This document shows, piece after piece, positions 14,620 through 22,905 of a DNA stretch of 37,657 nucleotides. The position numbers and the translations under genes are program-made. The DNA is from Rheinheimera sediminis (GTDB lineage: Bacteria; Pseudomonadota; Gammaproteobacteria; Enterobacterales; Alteromonadaceae), in assembly GCF_004005375.1 (NCBI RefSeq), contig NZ_RZUF01000025.1, positions 1-37,657 on the forward strand, read 5' to 3'. Under the pieces are notes generated by a model that was given only the letters and a program-made list of their open reading frames with translations, had not been told where the DNA came from and did not search any database. Positions within the stretch are counted from its first letter, which is position 1; every line of letters begins with the position of its first letter.

Positions 14620-16533
14620 ATGATCCAACTACAAAACGTCGAACTGCGACGCGGTATTAACTGCTTACTGCAACAAGCCGATCTTACCGTATTTCCAGGC
14701 CAAAAGGTCGGAATAATAGGCGCCAACGGCTGTGGTAAATCCAGTCTTTTTGCTTTGTTGCAACAAAAGCTGCAACCTGACGCTGGTTCTGTCTCTATTC
14801 CTGCCAGCTGGACTATCTCCACTGTAGCGCAGGAAACGCCAGCGCTGGATATGTCAGCCATGGATTATGTGCTGCAAGGCGATGAAAAACTTTACCCATT
14901 GCTACAACAGCTAAAAATTACCGATGGCAGTGTCGATTTAGCTGCAGTGCATCACCAGATTGATGCTTTAGACGGCTACAGAGCCGAAGCCAAAGCGGGT
15001 ATTTTATTGGATGGCTTGGGCTTTAGCGGTACAGCACAGCAACAAAGTGTAAAATCATTTTCGGGTGGCTGGCGTATGCGTTTAAACCTTGCCAAAGCTC
15101 TGATGCAACCAGCAGAACTGTTGCTGCTGGATGAACCTACCAACCACTTAGATTTAGACGCTGTGCTATGGCTAGAAAGATACCTGGCTTCTTTTACTGG
15201 CACTTTGCTATTGATCAGCCACGACCGCGATTTTCTTGATGCTGTGATTGATAATACGGTGCACATCGATAATCAGACTTTAACTTTATACAAAGGCAAT
15301 TACAGTCAGTTTGAACGGCAGCGCGCTGAGCATTTATCGCAACACCAATCGATGTTTGAAAAACAGCAACGTCAAGTGGCGCATCTGCAAAAGTATATTG
15401 ACCGATTCCGTGCTCAGGCCACCAAAGCCAAACAAGCGCAAAGCCGGATCAAAGCGCTGGAGCGCATGACCTTACTGGCGCCGGCCCATGCCGACTCGCC
15501 TTTTCAGTTTGAGTTTTTAGACCCACGTTCTTTGCCAAACCCACTGTTGAAGATGGAAAATGTCAAAGCAGGTTATGGCGATACCCCTATTTTGCAGCAG
15601 ATTAACTTTCAGCTATTGCCTGGCAGCCGTATCGGTTTGTTAGGGCGTAACGGTGCTGGTAAATCGACATTGATTAAAATGTTATCAGGGTCGATGAAAC
15701 CACAAGCCGGTGAAATCTGGTATGCCAATGGTGTCAGCATTGGTTATTTTGCTCAGCACCAGCTGGAAACCCTAAGACCGCAGGACTCGCCGTTACAACA
15801 TTTGGTACGTCTGGCACCTGACGCCACAGAGCAGCAGTTACGGGACTATATTGGTGGTTTTGGTTTCCACGGTGACAAAGCTTTATCTCCCTGCGCGCCC
15901 TTCTCAGGGGGCGAGAAAGCTCGTTTAGTCTTAGCTTTATTGGTGTATCAGCGTCCTAACCTGCTGCTGTTGGATGAGCCAACCAACCATTTGGATCTGG
16001 ATATGCGTGAAGCCATCGTCATGGCTTTACAAAGCTTTGAAGGCGCTATAGTTTTAGTCTCGCACGATCGGCATCTACTCAGCAGCACTACAGATGAGTT
16101 TTATCTGGTTGCCCACGGCAAAGTTGCTCCTTTTGCCGGAGATTTGGCAGACTACTATCAGTGGTTACAACAGGATCAACGTGCAGCCAATGCAGCATCA
16201 GCCGCAGACGAGACAGCTGTAGCCAATAGCGCCCAAAATCGTAAAGATCAAAAGCGCTTGGAAGCTGAGTTACGTACTTTACAGCGACCGTTAAAGCAAA
16301 AAATCGAGAAGCTGGAGCAGCAACAAGAAAAGCTGCACCAGCAACAGCAGCAGATTGAAACGACTTTGGCAGATGCAGGCATCTATGATGCGGTGCGTAA
16401 AGCTGAGCTGACCAAAACACTGGCCGATCAAACAAAAGTCCAAAAGGAATTATCTGAAGTGGAAGAACAATGGTTCGAAGCTCAGGAAGCCTGGGAGCAA
16501 CAAAATGCAGAATTCTGGCAAAAAAACTCTTAA
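14620..16533 (+). CDS. yheS: ABC-F family ATPase YheS
   Basis: Cytoplasmic tandem ATPase without membrane domains, of the class that acts on ribosomes. 637 residues from ATG 14620, the same length as E. coli YheS; the longer TTG-started frame adds 20 atypical residues. Two ATPase cassettes: Walker A GANGCGKSS (about 34-42) with signature FSGGWRMRLNLAKAL and LLLLDEPTNHLDLDAV, and Walker A GRNGAGKST (about 342-350) with FSGGEKARLVLALL and a second DEPTNHLD. The linker between them (about residues 235-300) is charged and helical, and the last 110 residues are a Gln/Glu-rich coiled coil. The next gene starts 29 nt inside its 3' end. Confidence 0.96.
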   Translation: MIQLQNVELRRGINCLLQQADLTVFPGQKVGIIGANGCGKSSLFALLQQKLQPDAGSVSIPASWTISTVAQETPALDMSAMDYVLQGDEKLYPLLQQLKITDGSVDLAAVHHQIDALDGYRAEAKAGILLDGLGFSGTAQQQSVKSFSGGWRMRLNLAKALMQPAELLLLDEPTNHLDLDAVLWLERYLASFTGTLLLISHDRDFLDAVIDNTVHIDNQTLTLYKGNYSQFERQRAEHLSQHQSMFEKQQRQVAHLQKYIDRFRAQATKAKQAQSRIKALERMTLLAPAHADSPFQFEFLDPRSLPNPLLKMENVKAGYGDTPILQQINFQLLPGSRIGLLGRNGAGKSTLIKMLSGSMKPQAGEIWYANGVSIGYFAQHQLETLRPQDSPLQHLVRLAPDATEQQLRDYIGGFGFHGDKALSPCAPFSGGEKARLVLALLVYQRPNLLLLDEPTNHLDLDMREAIVMALQSFEGAIVLVSHDRHLLSSTTDEFYLVAHGKVAPFAGDLADYYQWLQQDQRAANAASAADETAVANSAQNRKDQKRLEAELRTLQRPLKQKIEKLEQQQEKLHQQQQQIETTLADAGIYDAVRKAELTKTLADQTKVQKELSEVEEQWFEAQEAWEQQNAEFWQKNS

Positions 16534-17014
16534 TTCTGAGCAGTTCTGGCACTACAGCCTGAGCTTGTATCCGGTCATTAAAGATTTATGCCTACAATGG
16601 CAGGACAACTATGGTGTGAATATTAACCTGCTGCTGTTTTTACTTTATCTGGACAAACAGCAGCAAAGTGTAAGCGAAGCTCAACTGCTAAAGTTGGAAG
16701 ATTTACTGCAGCACTTCAGCACCGAAGTCACCCAGTCTATCCGCACCTTACGCCGCACCTTGCCTTCACCCTGGCTAGAATCTGATATGCAGCAGCCTCT
16801 GCGCCAGCAATTACTGAGCACTGAGCTTGCTGCAGAAAAACTGGAACAGCAGTTATTGGTGCAGCAGTTTAATCAGTTAAGTCTGAATGATGATCTGTTG
16901 CCTTACAGTCAGCTGCTGGATCACTATTTGGTGTTGATCCAAGCCCCTGTTGAACAGCTGGATGCTGAAATTCTTGATCTGTATCAACAAAGCCAGCAGT
17001 TGGAAGGCATCTAA
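16505..17014 (+). CDS. TIGR02444 family protein
   Basis: 169-residue cytoplasmic protein of a conserved gammaproteobacterial family (TIGR02444/DUF2390) with no assigned function. The recognisable part is FWHYSLSLYPVIKDLCLQWQDNYGVNINLLLFLLYLD (residues about 14-50); the remainder is helical and Gln/Leu-rich. The ATG lies 29 nt inside yheS and is preceded by GGGAG, so both are co-transcribed and probably coupled. This family commonly follows yheS-like ABC-F genes, which suggests a linked role (inference). Confidence 0.88.
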   Translation: MQNSGKKTLNSEQFWHYSLSLYPVIKDLCLQWQDNYGVNINLLLFLLYLDKQQQSVSEAQLLKLEDLLQHFSTEVTQSIRTLRRTLPSPWLESDMQQPLRQQLLSTELAAEKLEQQLLVQQFNQLSLNDDLLPYSQLLDHYLVLIQAPVEQLDAEILDLYQQSQQLEGI

Positions 17015-17096
17015 AGTCCAACTTTGATCTATATCAGGCTTTGCTTCTACTGATACTTCTAAACTAAAAGCATCAGTAAATAGCGAGGGTATGATC

Positions 17097-17225
17097 ATGA
17101 ATGTATGGCAAGAGTTTCTGAACGATCCGGTGATCTTTATCTCCTTTACCGGGCTGGCTTTAGTGATTGGCTTATGCCTGTTTTACGCTGGCTACTTCTT
17201 ATATAAAACGTCAAATGCCGAATAG
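17097..17225 (+). CDS. Small DUF3149-like membrane protein
   Basis: 42 residues: a short amphipathic start (MNVWQEFLNDP), one transmembrane helix (about residues 12-36) and a short tail KTSNAE. Length, the WQ-F-x-DPV start and the single helix fit the DUF3149 family of unknown function. GAGG (17085-17088) is better spaced for ATG 17097 than for ATG 17091, though both are in frame. It is preceded by an 82-bp gap after the TIGR02444 gene and followed within 14 bp by a strong terminator, so it is either the last gene of the yheS operon or its own small unit. Confidence 0.75.
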   Translation: MNVWQEFLNDPVIFISFTGLALVIGLCLFYAGYFLYKTSNAE

Positions 17226-17238
17226 CCTCAATTGTAAC

Positions 17239-17263
17239 AAGCGCAGTCATGCAGACTGCGCTT
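17239..17263 (+). terminator. Intrinsic terminator after the small membrane protein
   Basis: Perfect 10-bp stem AAGCGCAGTC (17239-17248) and GACTGCGCTT (17254-17263) with loop ATGCA, ending in a short T-run. On the other strand the same stem is followed by TGTTACAATT, and it lies just past the stop of the leftward GMC gene, so it may serve both. Confidence 0.85.
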
Positions 17264-17270
17264 TGGGCCT

Positions 17271-18845
17271 TTACTTTAAAGCCTTGACTAAAGCTGCCGT
17301 ATTTCGCAAGGTTAAAGCATAAATGGTTAACTGCGGATTAGCGCCTAAGCTTGAGGGCAATACCGAACCATCAAATACAGACAAGTTTTCCAGCTGATGA
17401 TGACGACCTTGCAGGTTGACTACCCCTTGGCCCGCATTGGCACTCATATTACAGCCGCCCATCACATGAGCTGATGCTAAGGTCGCACGGTATTTTTGTA
17501 AAGACAGCGATTTAATCGCCTCACGAGCCTGCTTCCAACTGGAGTAAAGCTGAGCATCCTGGTGAATGGGCAATACCGACCTGGCACCAGCTGCAAATTG
17601 CAACTCGGCCATAGCCAGATAAGCCTTTTGTACACCCTGCCACAGATAATCAGATAGAGGGTAATCCAGCATTGGCTCACCTTGGTCTGATAACACTACT
17701 GTGCCGCCCTGACTATCCGGATGAAAGCCATCCCTTAGCAAAGCAATAATAACCTGCAATTTATTAAACTGCTGCATTAAGGCTGCATGGGACTGCGCCA
17801 GGCCTGTTAATTTAGTGGCCATTAACACAGGGTGTAATGGCGGGACTTCCAGCTTAAAACCAATCTGTCCATCGCCGGGCCAGACAAACTGGTCTGAATA
17901 AATCGACTGCGGGGCACCGCTATGACCAGCTATCACCTCGTCAAACAAAGCACCGGAAATCGCACTGGGATGCAGGTAGGTATGCTTACCCAAACGCCCA
18001 CTGGGATCAGGCAATTTGGAACGCAGCAACAAAGCAGGTGACCCTATGGCGCCTGCTGCTACTATGTAATGCTTGGCTTTAAAGCTAAGTTTTATTTTGG
18101 AAGTGGGCTGGTAGTACTGATCAACAGGCACTGCGACTAAGGATTGCACCTGATCATTCTGCCATTTGAGTTCACGGGCTGAAACACGGCTAATCAATAT
18201 AGCACCAGCCTGCATAGCCGATGGAATAGTACTGACTAGCATAGATTGCTTGGCGTTGATAGGACAACCCATACCACAGTATCCCAGGTTAGCGCAGCCG
18301 CTGACGTTGCGGTTAATTACTGTGTACTGCCAGCCTAAAGTCTCACAACCTTGTTTCAGTTTATCGTTATTGGCATTAGGTGGCACTGGCCATGGATGAA
18401 TATTCAGCCGCTGTTCGGCCTGTTGAAAATAAGGCGCTAAATTATCTGAGGTAAAATCACAACCAAATTCAGCACGCCAATAATCCAGGGCTTTGTCGGG
18501 AGTACGAATTGATGTAGTCCAATTCACAGTGGTAGAACCACCTACAGTGCGGCCTTGCAGTATGCCTATACTTTGATCCAAAGTTTTACGGCCTGCCCCA
18601 TCCTGATACAAAGCCGGGTAAGCCCAGCGCTCTTGCTGCTGAAAGTCTTTGCCTTCATACAAAGCGCCCATTTCAAGGATGATCACTTTGAAGCCAGCCA
18701 AAGTTAACTGCTCAGCTGCCATAGCTCCACCAGCACCAGAACCTATAATTACTATGTCCGCTTCAAAATGCCGGTCCGTAGTTAAAGTAGAAGCATCCAG
18801 ATAAGACCAGCCAGAGGATACACCATCAGCAATCAGATTCTTCAT
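17271..18845 (-). CDS. GMC-family FAD-dependent oxidoreductase
   Basis: 524-residue flavoenzyme that probably oxidises an alcohol or sugar. The FAD-binding fold is DIVIIGSGAGGAMAAEQL (about 30-47) with the acidic residue in VIILEMG. The GMC signature GRTVGGSTTVNW follows near residue 102. The catalytic pair is likely the His in SAHVMGGCNMSA and the Asn in GANPQLTIYALTLRNTA near the C-terminus. No signal peptide of its own. The start ATG overlaps the stop of the upstream gene (ATGA), which encodes a Tat-exported small-subunit-like protein, as in gluconate 2-dehydrogenase and related membrane dehydrogenases; the large subunit would then be exported by hitchhiking. No cytochrome c subunit gene is present. 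Substrate unknown. Confidence 0.9.
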   Translation of the reverse strand: MKNLIADGVSSGWSYLDASTLTTDRHFEADIVIIGSGAGGAMAAEQLTLAGFKVIILEMGALYEGKDFQQQERWAYPALYQDGAGRKTLDQSIGILQGRTVGGSTTVNWTTSIRTPDKALDYWRAEFGCDFTSDNLAPYFQQAEQRLNIHPWPVPPNANNDKLKQGCETLGWQYTVINRNVSGCANLGYCGMGCPINAKQSMLVSTIPSAMQAGAILISRVSARELKWQNDQVQSLVAVPVDQYYQPTSKIKLSFKAKHYIVAAGAIGSPALLLRSKLPDPSGRLGKHTYLHPSAISGALFDEVIAGHSGAPQSIYSDQFVWPGDGQIGFKLEVPPLHPVLMATKLTGLAQSHAALMQQFNKLQVIIALLRDGFHPDSQGGTVVLSDQGEPMLDYPLSDYLWQGVQKAYLAMAELQFAAGARSVLPIHQDAQLYSSWKQAREAIKSLSLQKYRATLASAHVMGGCNMSANAGQGVVNLQGRHHQLENLSVFDGSVLPSSLGANPQLTIYALTLRNTAALVKALK

Positions 18846-19339
18846 GGGTTAAACTCCGGCGCACTATACCCCATCGCCTGCCAATGCTGCGGCTGACCGT
18901 AAAAGGCACCATAGATCAGTTCACGCAAACCGCTAAAGGCTTGCTGTAATAATGAGAAGTAACTGTCGCGCCAGCTTAGTAACAAACTCAAGCGCTGTGT
19001 CAGCGGCAAATCTGCTAGTTGCAACCATTGCCCTGTTAATGCCAGCCGGGCCAAATCCTGCTGTAGTAGTTGAAACAATTGGTGCAATTGTTGTTGCTGA
19101 CTTTGAGGTAAATAGGCCAAAAACTCCAGTACAGCATCCCGCGTCTGCTGCAGGGATAATTGTTGCGATCTTGCATCGGCAGGTAAGGCTCCCATCAATA
19201 CAGCAGGCAATAACGCATCCAATACCAGAACAGCCGCATTGTCAGTGCCTTGCAGACTTTGATACTGATATACTGCGTACCCAGTGCTGGCGGCTACTGT
19301 CAGCGCAAGAGAGCGGAAAATAAACTGGCGTCTGTTCAT
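18842..19339 (-). CDS. Tat-exported small subunit, gluconate 2-dehydrogenase subunit 3-like
   Basis: 165 residues from ATG 19339; a longer frame to 19402 would place 21 residues before the signal and is rejected. The start MNRRQFIFRSLALTVAAS is a twin-arginine signal with a hydrophobic core. The rest is helical (YLPQSQQQQLHQLFQLLQQDLA and SWRDSYFSLLQQAFSGLRELIYGAFYG), matching the subunit 3 pattern that ends in a YGAFYG-like motif and GYSAPEF. Its gene overlaps the GMC gene by 4 nt. Known members help mature and export their GMC partner. Divergent from yheT with 48 bp between starts, which must hold both promoters. Confidence 0.8.
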   Translation of the reverse strand: MNRRQFIFRSLALTVAASTGYAVYQYQSLQGTDNAAVLVLDALLPAVLMGALPADARSQQLSLQQTRDAVLEFLAYLPQSQQQQLHQLFQLLQQDLARLALTGQWLQLADLPLTQRLSLLLSWRDSYFSLLQQAFSGLRELIYGAFYGQPQHWQAMGYSAPEFNP

Positions 19340-19387
19340 TGTTGTTGTGGTCCGGCCAGAGAAAGTGACCTTGATTGTTAAGTAGGA

Positions 19388-20404
19388 TTGTTGATTTTGC
19401 AAGCCCCCGAAACTGTAAAACTTCCCCCAGCTTTTAAACCAGCCTGGTGGTTACGCAATTGCCATCTGCAAACCATAGCGGCCAAATATCTGGCAACTCG
19501 AAGATTTTTGCCAACAGAAGCAGAGATGCTGGCTTTGCCGGATGGCGATCGTATCCAGCTAAACTGGACAGAAAACCCAGAGCTGGCTGCAGCTAAGCCA
19601 ATAGTGGTGGTGTTGCATGGTCTGGAAGGTAATATCCATAGCCACTATGCAGCGGGTATGTTACGGGCTTTGCAACAACAGGGCTTTACTGCAGTGCTGA
19701 TGCATTTTCGCGGCTGCAACGGTGTCGCCAACCGCTTGCCACGCGCTTATCATTCAGGGGACACAGCTGACCTTGCCTATCTAGTAGCTCAGATCCAGCT
19801 GCGTTATCCGGGCCGTCAGCTGGCCGCTGTTGGTTTTTCTCTCGGCGGTAATGTGCTGGTGAAGTATTGTGGTGAACAAGGATCACAGTGCGTACTGAAA
19901 GCTGCGGTGGCTGTATCCGCCCCTCTGGCCTTGGCTCCCAGTGCACAGCGTATTAATCAAGGCGGTAGCAAAGTCTATCAGCAGTATTTATTGGGCCGTT
20001 TAAAAGCTACTATGCTGCGCAAACTGGAACGTCACAAAGATTTTCCTTTGCCCGTCAGCAAAGCGCAAATTCTGGCGTTAAAAACCATTCGTGATTTTGA
20101 CGACTTGCTAACAGCCCCCTTGCACGGTTTTCAAAATGCCGATGACTATTACCATAAATCCAGTGGTAAAGCCTTTTTAAAACAAGTGCGTGTGCCTTTG
20201 TTACTGGTACATGCCAAAGATGATCCGTTTTTATCACCCGCTGTATTACCAAAAACTGATGAAATGCCACCTAATGTGCAGTTGTTATTATCCCGACATG
20301 GCGGTCATGTTGGTTTTGTTACCGGCAATACGCCTTTTAAAGCAGAGTATTATCTGGAACAACAGCTACCGCCTTACCTTGCTCAATTTTTAGGAAAACA
20401 CTGA
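19388..20404 (+). CDS. yheT: YheT-family alpha/beta hydrolase
   Basis: 338-residue cytoplasmic esterase-like hydrolase, family UPF0017/AB hydrolase-4; natural substrate not established. N-terminal family motif WWLRNCHLQT; nucleophile S151 in GFSLGG; acid in AKDDPF (D278/D279); base H307 in RHGGHVGF. No ATG fits the N-terminus; the frame starts at TTG 19388 or the next codon TTG 19391, preceded by TAGGA. It ends in an ATGA-type overlap with yheU, as in the E. coli yheT-yheU pair. An oxidoreductase module has separated it from yheS. Confidence 0.93.
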   Translation: MLILQAPETVKLPPAFKPAWWLRNCHLQTIAAKYLATRRFLPTEAEMLALPDGDRIQLNWTENPELAAAKPIVVVLHGLEGNIHSHYAAGMLRALQQQGFTAVLMHFRGCNGVANRLPRAYHSGDTADLAYLVAQIQLRYPGRQLAAVGFSLGGNVLVKYCGEQGSQCVLKAAVAVSAPLALAPSAQRINQGGSKVYQQYLLGRLKATMLRKLERHKDFPLPVSKAQILALKTIRDFDDLLTAPLHGFQNADDYYHKSSGKAFLKQVRVPLLLVHAKDDPFLSPAVLPKTDEMPPNVQLLLSRHGGHVGFVTGNTPFKAEYYLEQQLPPYLAQFLGKH

Positions 20405-20661
20405 TGCTACTTATTCCATATGAGCAATTGTCTACAGATACGCTGGAAGGCCTGATCGAAGCTTTTGTATTACGCGAAGGCACTGAGTATGGTGAACAGG
20501 ACATTAGCCTGAGCGATAAAGTGGCTCAGGTGAAACATCAGCTTGAAGCCGACCAGCTCGTGATCTTGTATTCAGAATTACACGAAAGTGTAGATATCAT
20601 CACCAAACAGCAGTGGCGGCAACTGGTAAAGCAAGGCGAGCTGGAGAATGACACCTTCTGA
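20404..20661 (+). CDS. yheU: YheU family protein (UPF0270)
   Basis: 85 residues, function unknown. The hallmark stretch is LIPYEQLSTDTLEGLIEAFVLREGTEYGEQD at the N-terminus, with SELHESVDI later; both match E. coli YheU closely from memory. It shares one base with the yheT stop and is therefore coupled. It ends 2 bp before the stop of convergent cysQ. Confidence 0.95.
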   Translation: MLLIPYEQLSTDTLEGLIEAFVLREGTEYGEQDISLSDKVAQVKHQLEADQLVILYSELHESVDIITKQQWRQLVKQGELENDTF

Positions 20662-20663
20662 GA

Positions 20664-21491
20664 TCAGCCTAAAGTACGGGTTGCGCTATGGGCCCGAATT
20701 AGTTCGGTCCATGGCACCTCAGAGCGGCCTATCACCATAAAATCGGGATTGGATAGGGTTTCTCGCTGGTTGTAACTTAAAGGTGCAAACTGGCTATCCA
20801 AAATTTTGCCACCCGCTTCTTCGACTATCACATGTACTGCCGCAGTATCCCATTCGCCTGTTGGGCCTAAACGCAGGTAACAGTCTGCCCCCCCTTCAGC
20901 CACTAGACAGCTTTTTAAGGAGCAACTGCCCAGCGCTATAAATTCTGAGCTGGCGGGAGTAGTAAGCAACTGATGAATATGCTCAATGGGTTGACGACGG
21001 CTGACGGCTATTTTAAGCACATCACCAGGTTGATGCTGATTGACCTGAATTCGATTGATGAAATGGTGCTGCTGTTTAAAAGCGCCATTACCACGGGTAG
21101 CGTAATACCAGATTTGTTCTTTCGGCCAGTAAATGACCCCTAATACAGGCCAGCCATGTTCCACCAGCGCTATGCTGACGGCAAAATCTCCGCTGCGTGC
21201 AATAAACTCCTGAGTGCCATCCATAGGGTCAATCAGCCAATAGCGTGGCCAATCCTGGCGCTGGCGCAGCGGCAGTAAATGCATTTCTTCAGAGACTACT
21301 GGAATATCCGGAGCGAGTTCGGTTAAAGCATGCAAAATCAGTGCATTGGCAGCTAAATCTGCGCTAGTGACCGGGCTCTCATCCGCTTTATGTTTGGACT
21401 CAAAATCGCCACTCTGGTACATAGACCAGAGTGTATCCCCAGCTGCACGAGCAGCGTCTTTGACAGGTTCCAGTAACCTACTTAAAAACAT
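20664..21491 (-). CDS. cysQ: 3'(2'),5'-bisphosphate nucleotidase
   Basis: Hydrolyses 3'-phosphoadenosine 5'-phosphate, a by-product of sulfate assimilation, to AMP; magnesium-dependent, at the membrane or in the cytoplasm. 275 residues, inositol-monophosphatase fold. Metal-site motifs: VVSEE (about 65-69), DPMDGTQEF (88-96) and WDTAAVHVIVEEAGG near the C-terminus. About 30 residues longer than E. coli CysQ, mostly at the C-terminal end. The ATG lies 14 nt inside the end of nudE, so the two form an operon. Confidence 0.94.
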   Translation of the reverse strand: MFLSRLLEPVKDAARAAGDTLWSMYQSGDFESKHKADESPVTSADLAANALILHALTELAPDIPVVSEEMHLLPLRQRQDWPRYWLIDPMDGTQEFIARSGDFAVSIALVEHGWPVLGVIYWPKEQIWYYATRGNGAFKQQHHFINRIQVNQHQPGDVLKIAVSRRQPIEHIHQLLTTPASSEFIALGSCSLKSCLVAEGGADCYLRLGPTGEWDTAAVHVIVEEAGGKILDSQFAPLSYNQRETLSNPDFMVIGRSEVPWTELIRAHSATRTLG

Positions 21492-22056
21492 CCTGATGCT
21501 TATCCAGATAATCTCGGGCTAAAAACAAAGCCGCTACACTGCGGGCTTCAGTGAAATCACTTTGCGCTAACAGTTCAAACTGTTGTTGCCACTGCCAGCT
21601 CACCAGTTCCAGAGGTTCAGGCTCATCACCTGGCAAGCTTGAGGCTGTTAAATCTAACGCCAATATGATATGCATTGTAGCATTAAAGTAACCCGGAGCT
21701 AAGGCCACGGTTTTCAAAGGGATTAAACGTCCAGCCTTGAAACCTATTTCTTCCTGTAACTCTCGATTGGCCGCTTCTATTGCCGTTTCGCCTGAGTCGA
21801 TCAAACCTTTAGGAAAACCTAACTGATAATCATGGGTACCGGCACAATACTCACGGATCAAATAAAAACTACCAGGCTCTGGGCAAGCCACGACCATCAC
21901 AGCGCCACGGCCACTACCTTTCATTCGCTCGTAAGTTCGCTGTTCGCCGTTACTGAATTGCAAATCCAGTTGTTCAATTTTGAATAGCCGGCTTTGTGCG
22001 ACCAGTTTCTGCTCTAAAATCTGTGGTTTTTCTTTGTCGCTGTCGCGCTGCGCCAT
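21478..22056 (-). CDS. nudE: ADP compounds hydrolase NudE
   Basis: Nudix hydrolase acting on ADP-ribose, NADH and Ap3A. 192 residues (E. coli 186). The Nudix box runs from G84 to F106 (GLIDSGETAIEAANRELQEE then IGF), preceded by QLGFPKG. The start MAQRDSDKEKPQILEQK is at an ATG with AGAGG upstream. Overlaps cysQ by 14 nt and is divergent from yrfG with 61 bp between starts. The nudE-yrfG-hslRO-pckA set is the E. coli order, with the gsp operon inserted after yrfG here. Confidence 0.94.
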   Translation of the reverse strand: MAQRDSDKEKPQILEQKLVAQSRLFKIEQLDLQFSNGEQRTYERMKGSGRGAVMVVACPEPGSFYLIREYCAGTHDYQLGFPKGLIDSGETAIEAANRELQEEIGFKAGRLIPLKTVALAPGYFNATMHIILALDLTASSLPGDEPEPLELVSWQWQQQFELLAQSDFTEARSVAALFLARDYLDKHQDVFK

Positions 22057-22117
22057 AAAACTGCCTCTGCTACAATGGGCTATCGCCTTACTATAAATGG
22101 ATTAGCTGGAAAAACCT

Positions 22118-22819
22118 ATGCTGAACTGGAGACAAATTGATACCGTGTTACTGGATATGGACGGTACTTTGCTAGATTTACACTTTGATAACCACTTCTG
22201 GCTGGAGCATTTACCAAAACGCTGGGCGGAACTTAGCGGCATTAGTATGGTTGAGGCGAAAAAGCAGCTAGAGGCCCAATACCAGGAACTGAACGGTAAG
22301 ATTGAATGGTATTGTCTGGATTACTGGAGCCAAAGATTATCCTTGCCCATCACCGAGCTGAAGCGTGAAGTGATGGATAAAATTCAGATGCGTGCTGATA
22401 CACCGGCTTTCCTGACCGCATTAAAAAACTCGGGGCGTAAAGTCATATTGGTGACCAATGCCCACCCGGATTCATTGTCACTTAAAATAGAGCGCACTGA
22501 GCTTGCCAGCTATATAGATACACTGGTGTCGACTCATGAATTTGGTGTGACTAAAGAACAGCAGGAACTCTGGCAGCAGTTGCAACAACGTTTTGGTTTT
22601 GACCCCAAACGTACTTTATTTGTCGATGACAGCCTGCCTATTTTGCAATCAGCGCAACGCTTTGGTATAGCTCATTTGTTGGCAGTCGCCAACCCGGACA
22701 GCCAAAAACCCAGCAGAGCTATCACTGAGTTTCCGGCCGTAGAAGATTATTCGGTGTTACTGACGGAGATTCAGGCGACATCACCGAATGAATTGAAGTT
22801 GCAACGAGACGACCAGTGA
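22118..22819 (+). CDS. yrfG: GMP/IMP nucleotidase YrfG (HAD family)
   Basis: HAD-superfamily phosphatase that dephosphorylates purine 5'-nucleotides. 233 residues (E. coli 222). HAD motifs: DMDGTLLDL (residues about 14-22, nucleophile and general acid Asp), VILVTNA (motif II), the Lys of TKEQQELW (motif III) and LFVDDSLPIL (motif IV). GGAAAA precedes the ATG. The tail beyond residue 215 is short and not conserved-looking. Confidence 0.93.
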   Translation: MLNWRQIDTVLLDMDGTLLDLHFDNHFWLEHLPKRWAELSGISMVEAKKQLEAQYQELNGKIEWYCLDYWSQRLSLPITELKREVMDKIQMRADTPAFLTALKNSGRKVILVTNAHPDSLSLKIERTELASYIDTLVSTHEFGVTKEQQELWQQLQQRFGFDPKRTLFVDDSLPILQSAQRFGIAHLLAVANPDSQKPSRAITEFPAVEDYSVLLTEIQATSPNELKLQRDDQ

Positions 22820-22825
22820 ATGAGT

Positions 22826-22857
22826 CCCCATGAACATAGGCGACTATGTGATTGGGG
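22826..22857. repeat. Palindromic CCCCA/ACATAG hairpin between yrfG and gspN
   Basis: Outer arms CCCCA (22826-22830) and TGGGG (22853-22857), inner arms ACATAG (22834-22839) and CTATGT (22844-22849), loop GCGA. The same arms recur at 35621-35654. It lies between converging genes and may stop transcription from both sides although no T-run follows. The flanking 22858-22905 looks like further repeat sequence. From memory, similar sequences around CTATGTGATTGGGG are frequent between genes in related genomes; not verified. Confidence 0.65.
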
Positions 22858-22905
22858 CGAGAGAACACTGTCAACAAAGTTGCGCCTTCAAATAAGACTG
22901 GACTA

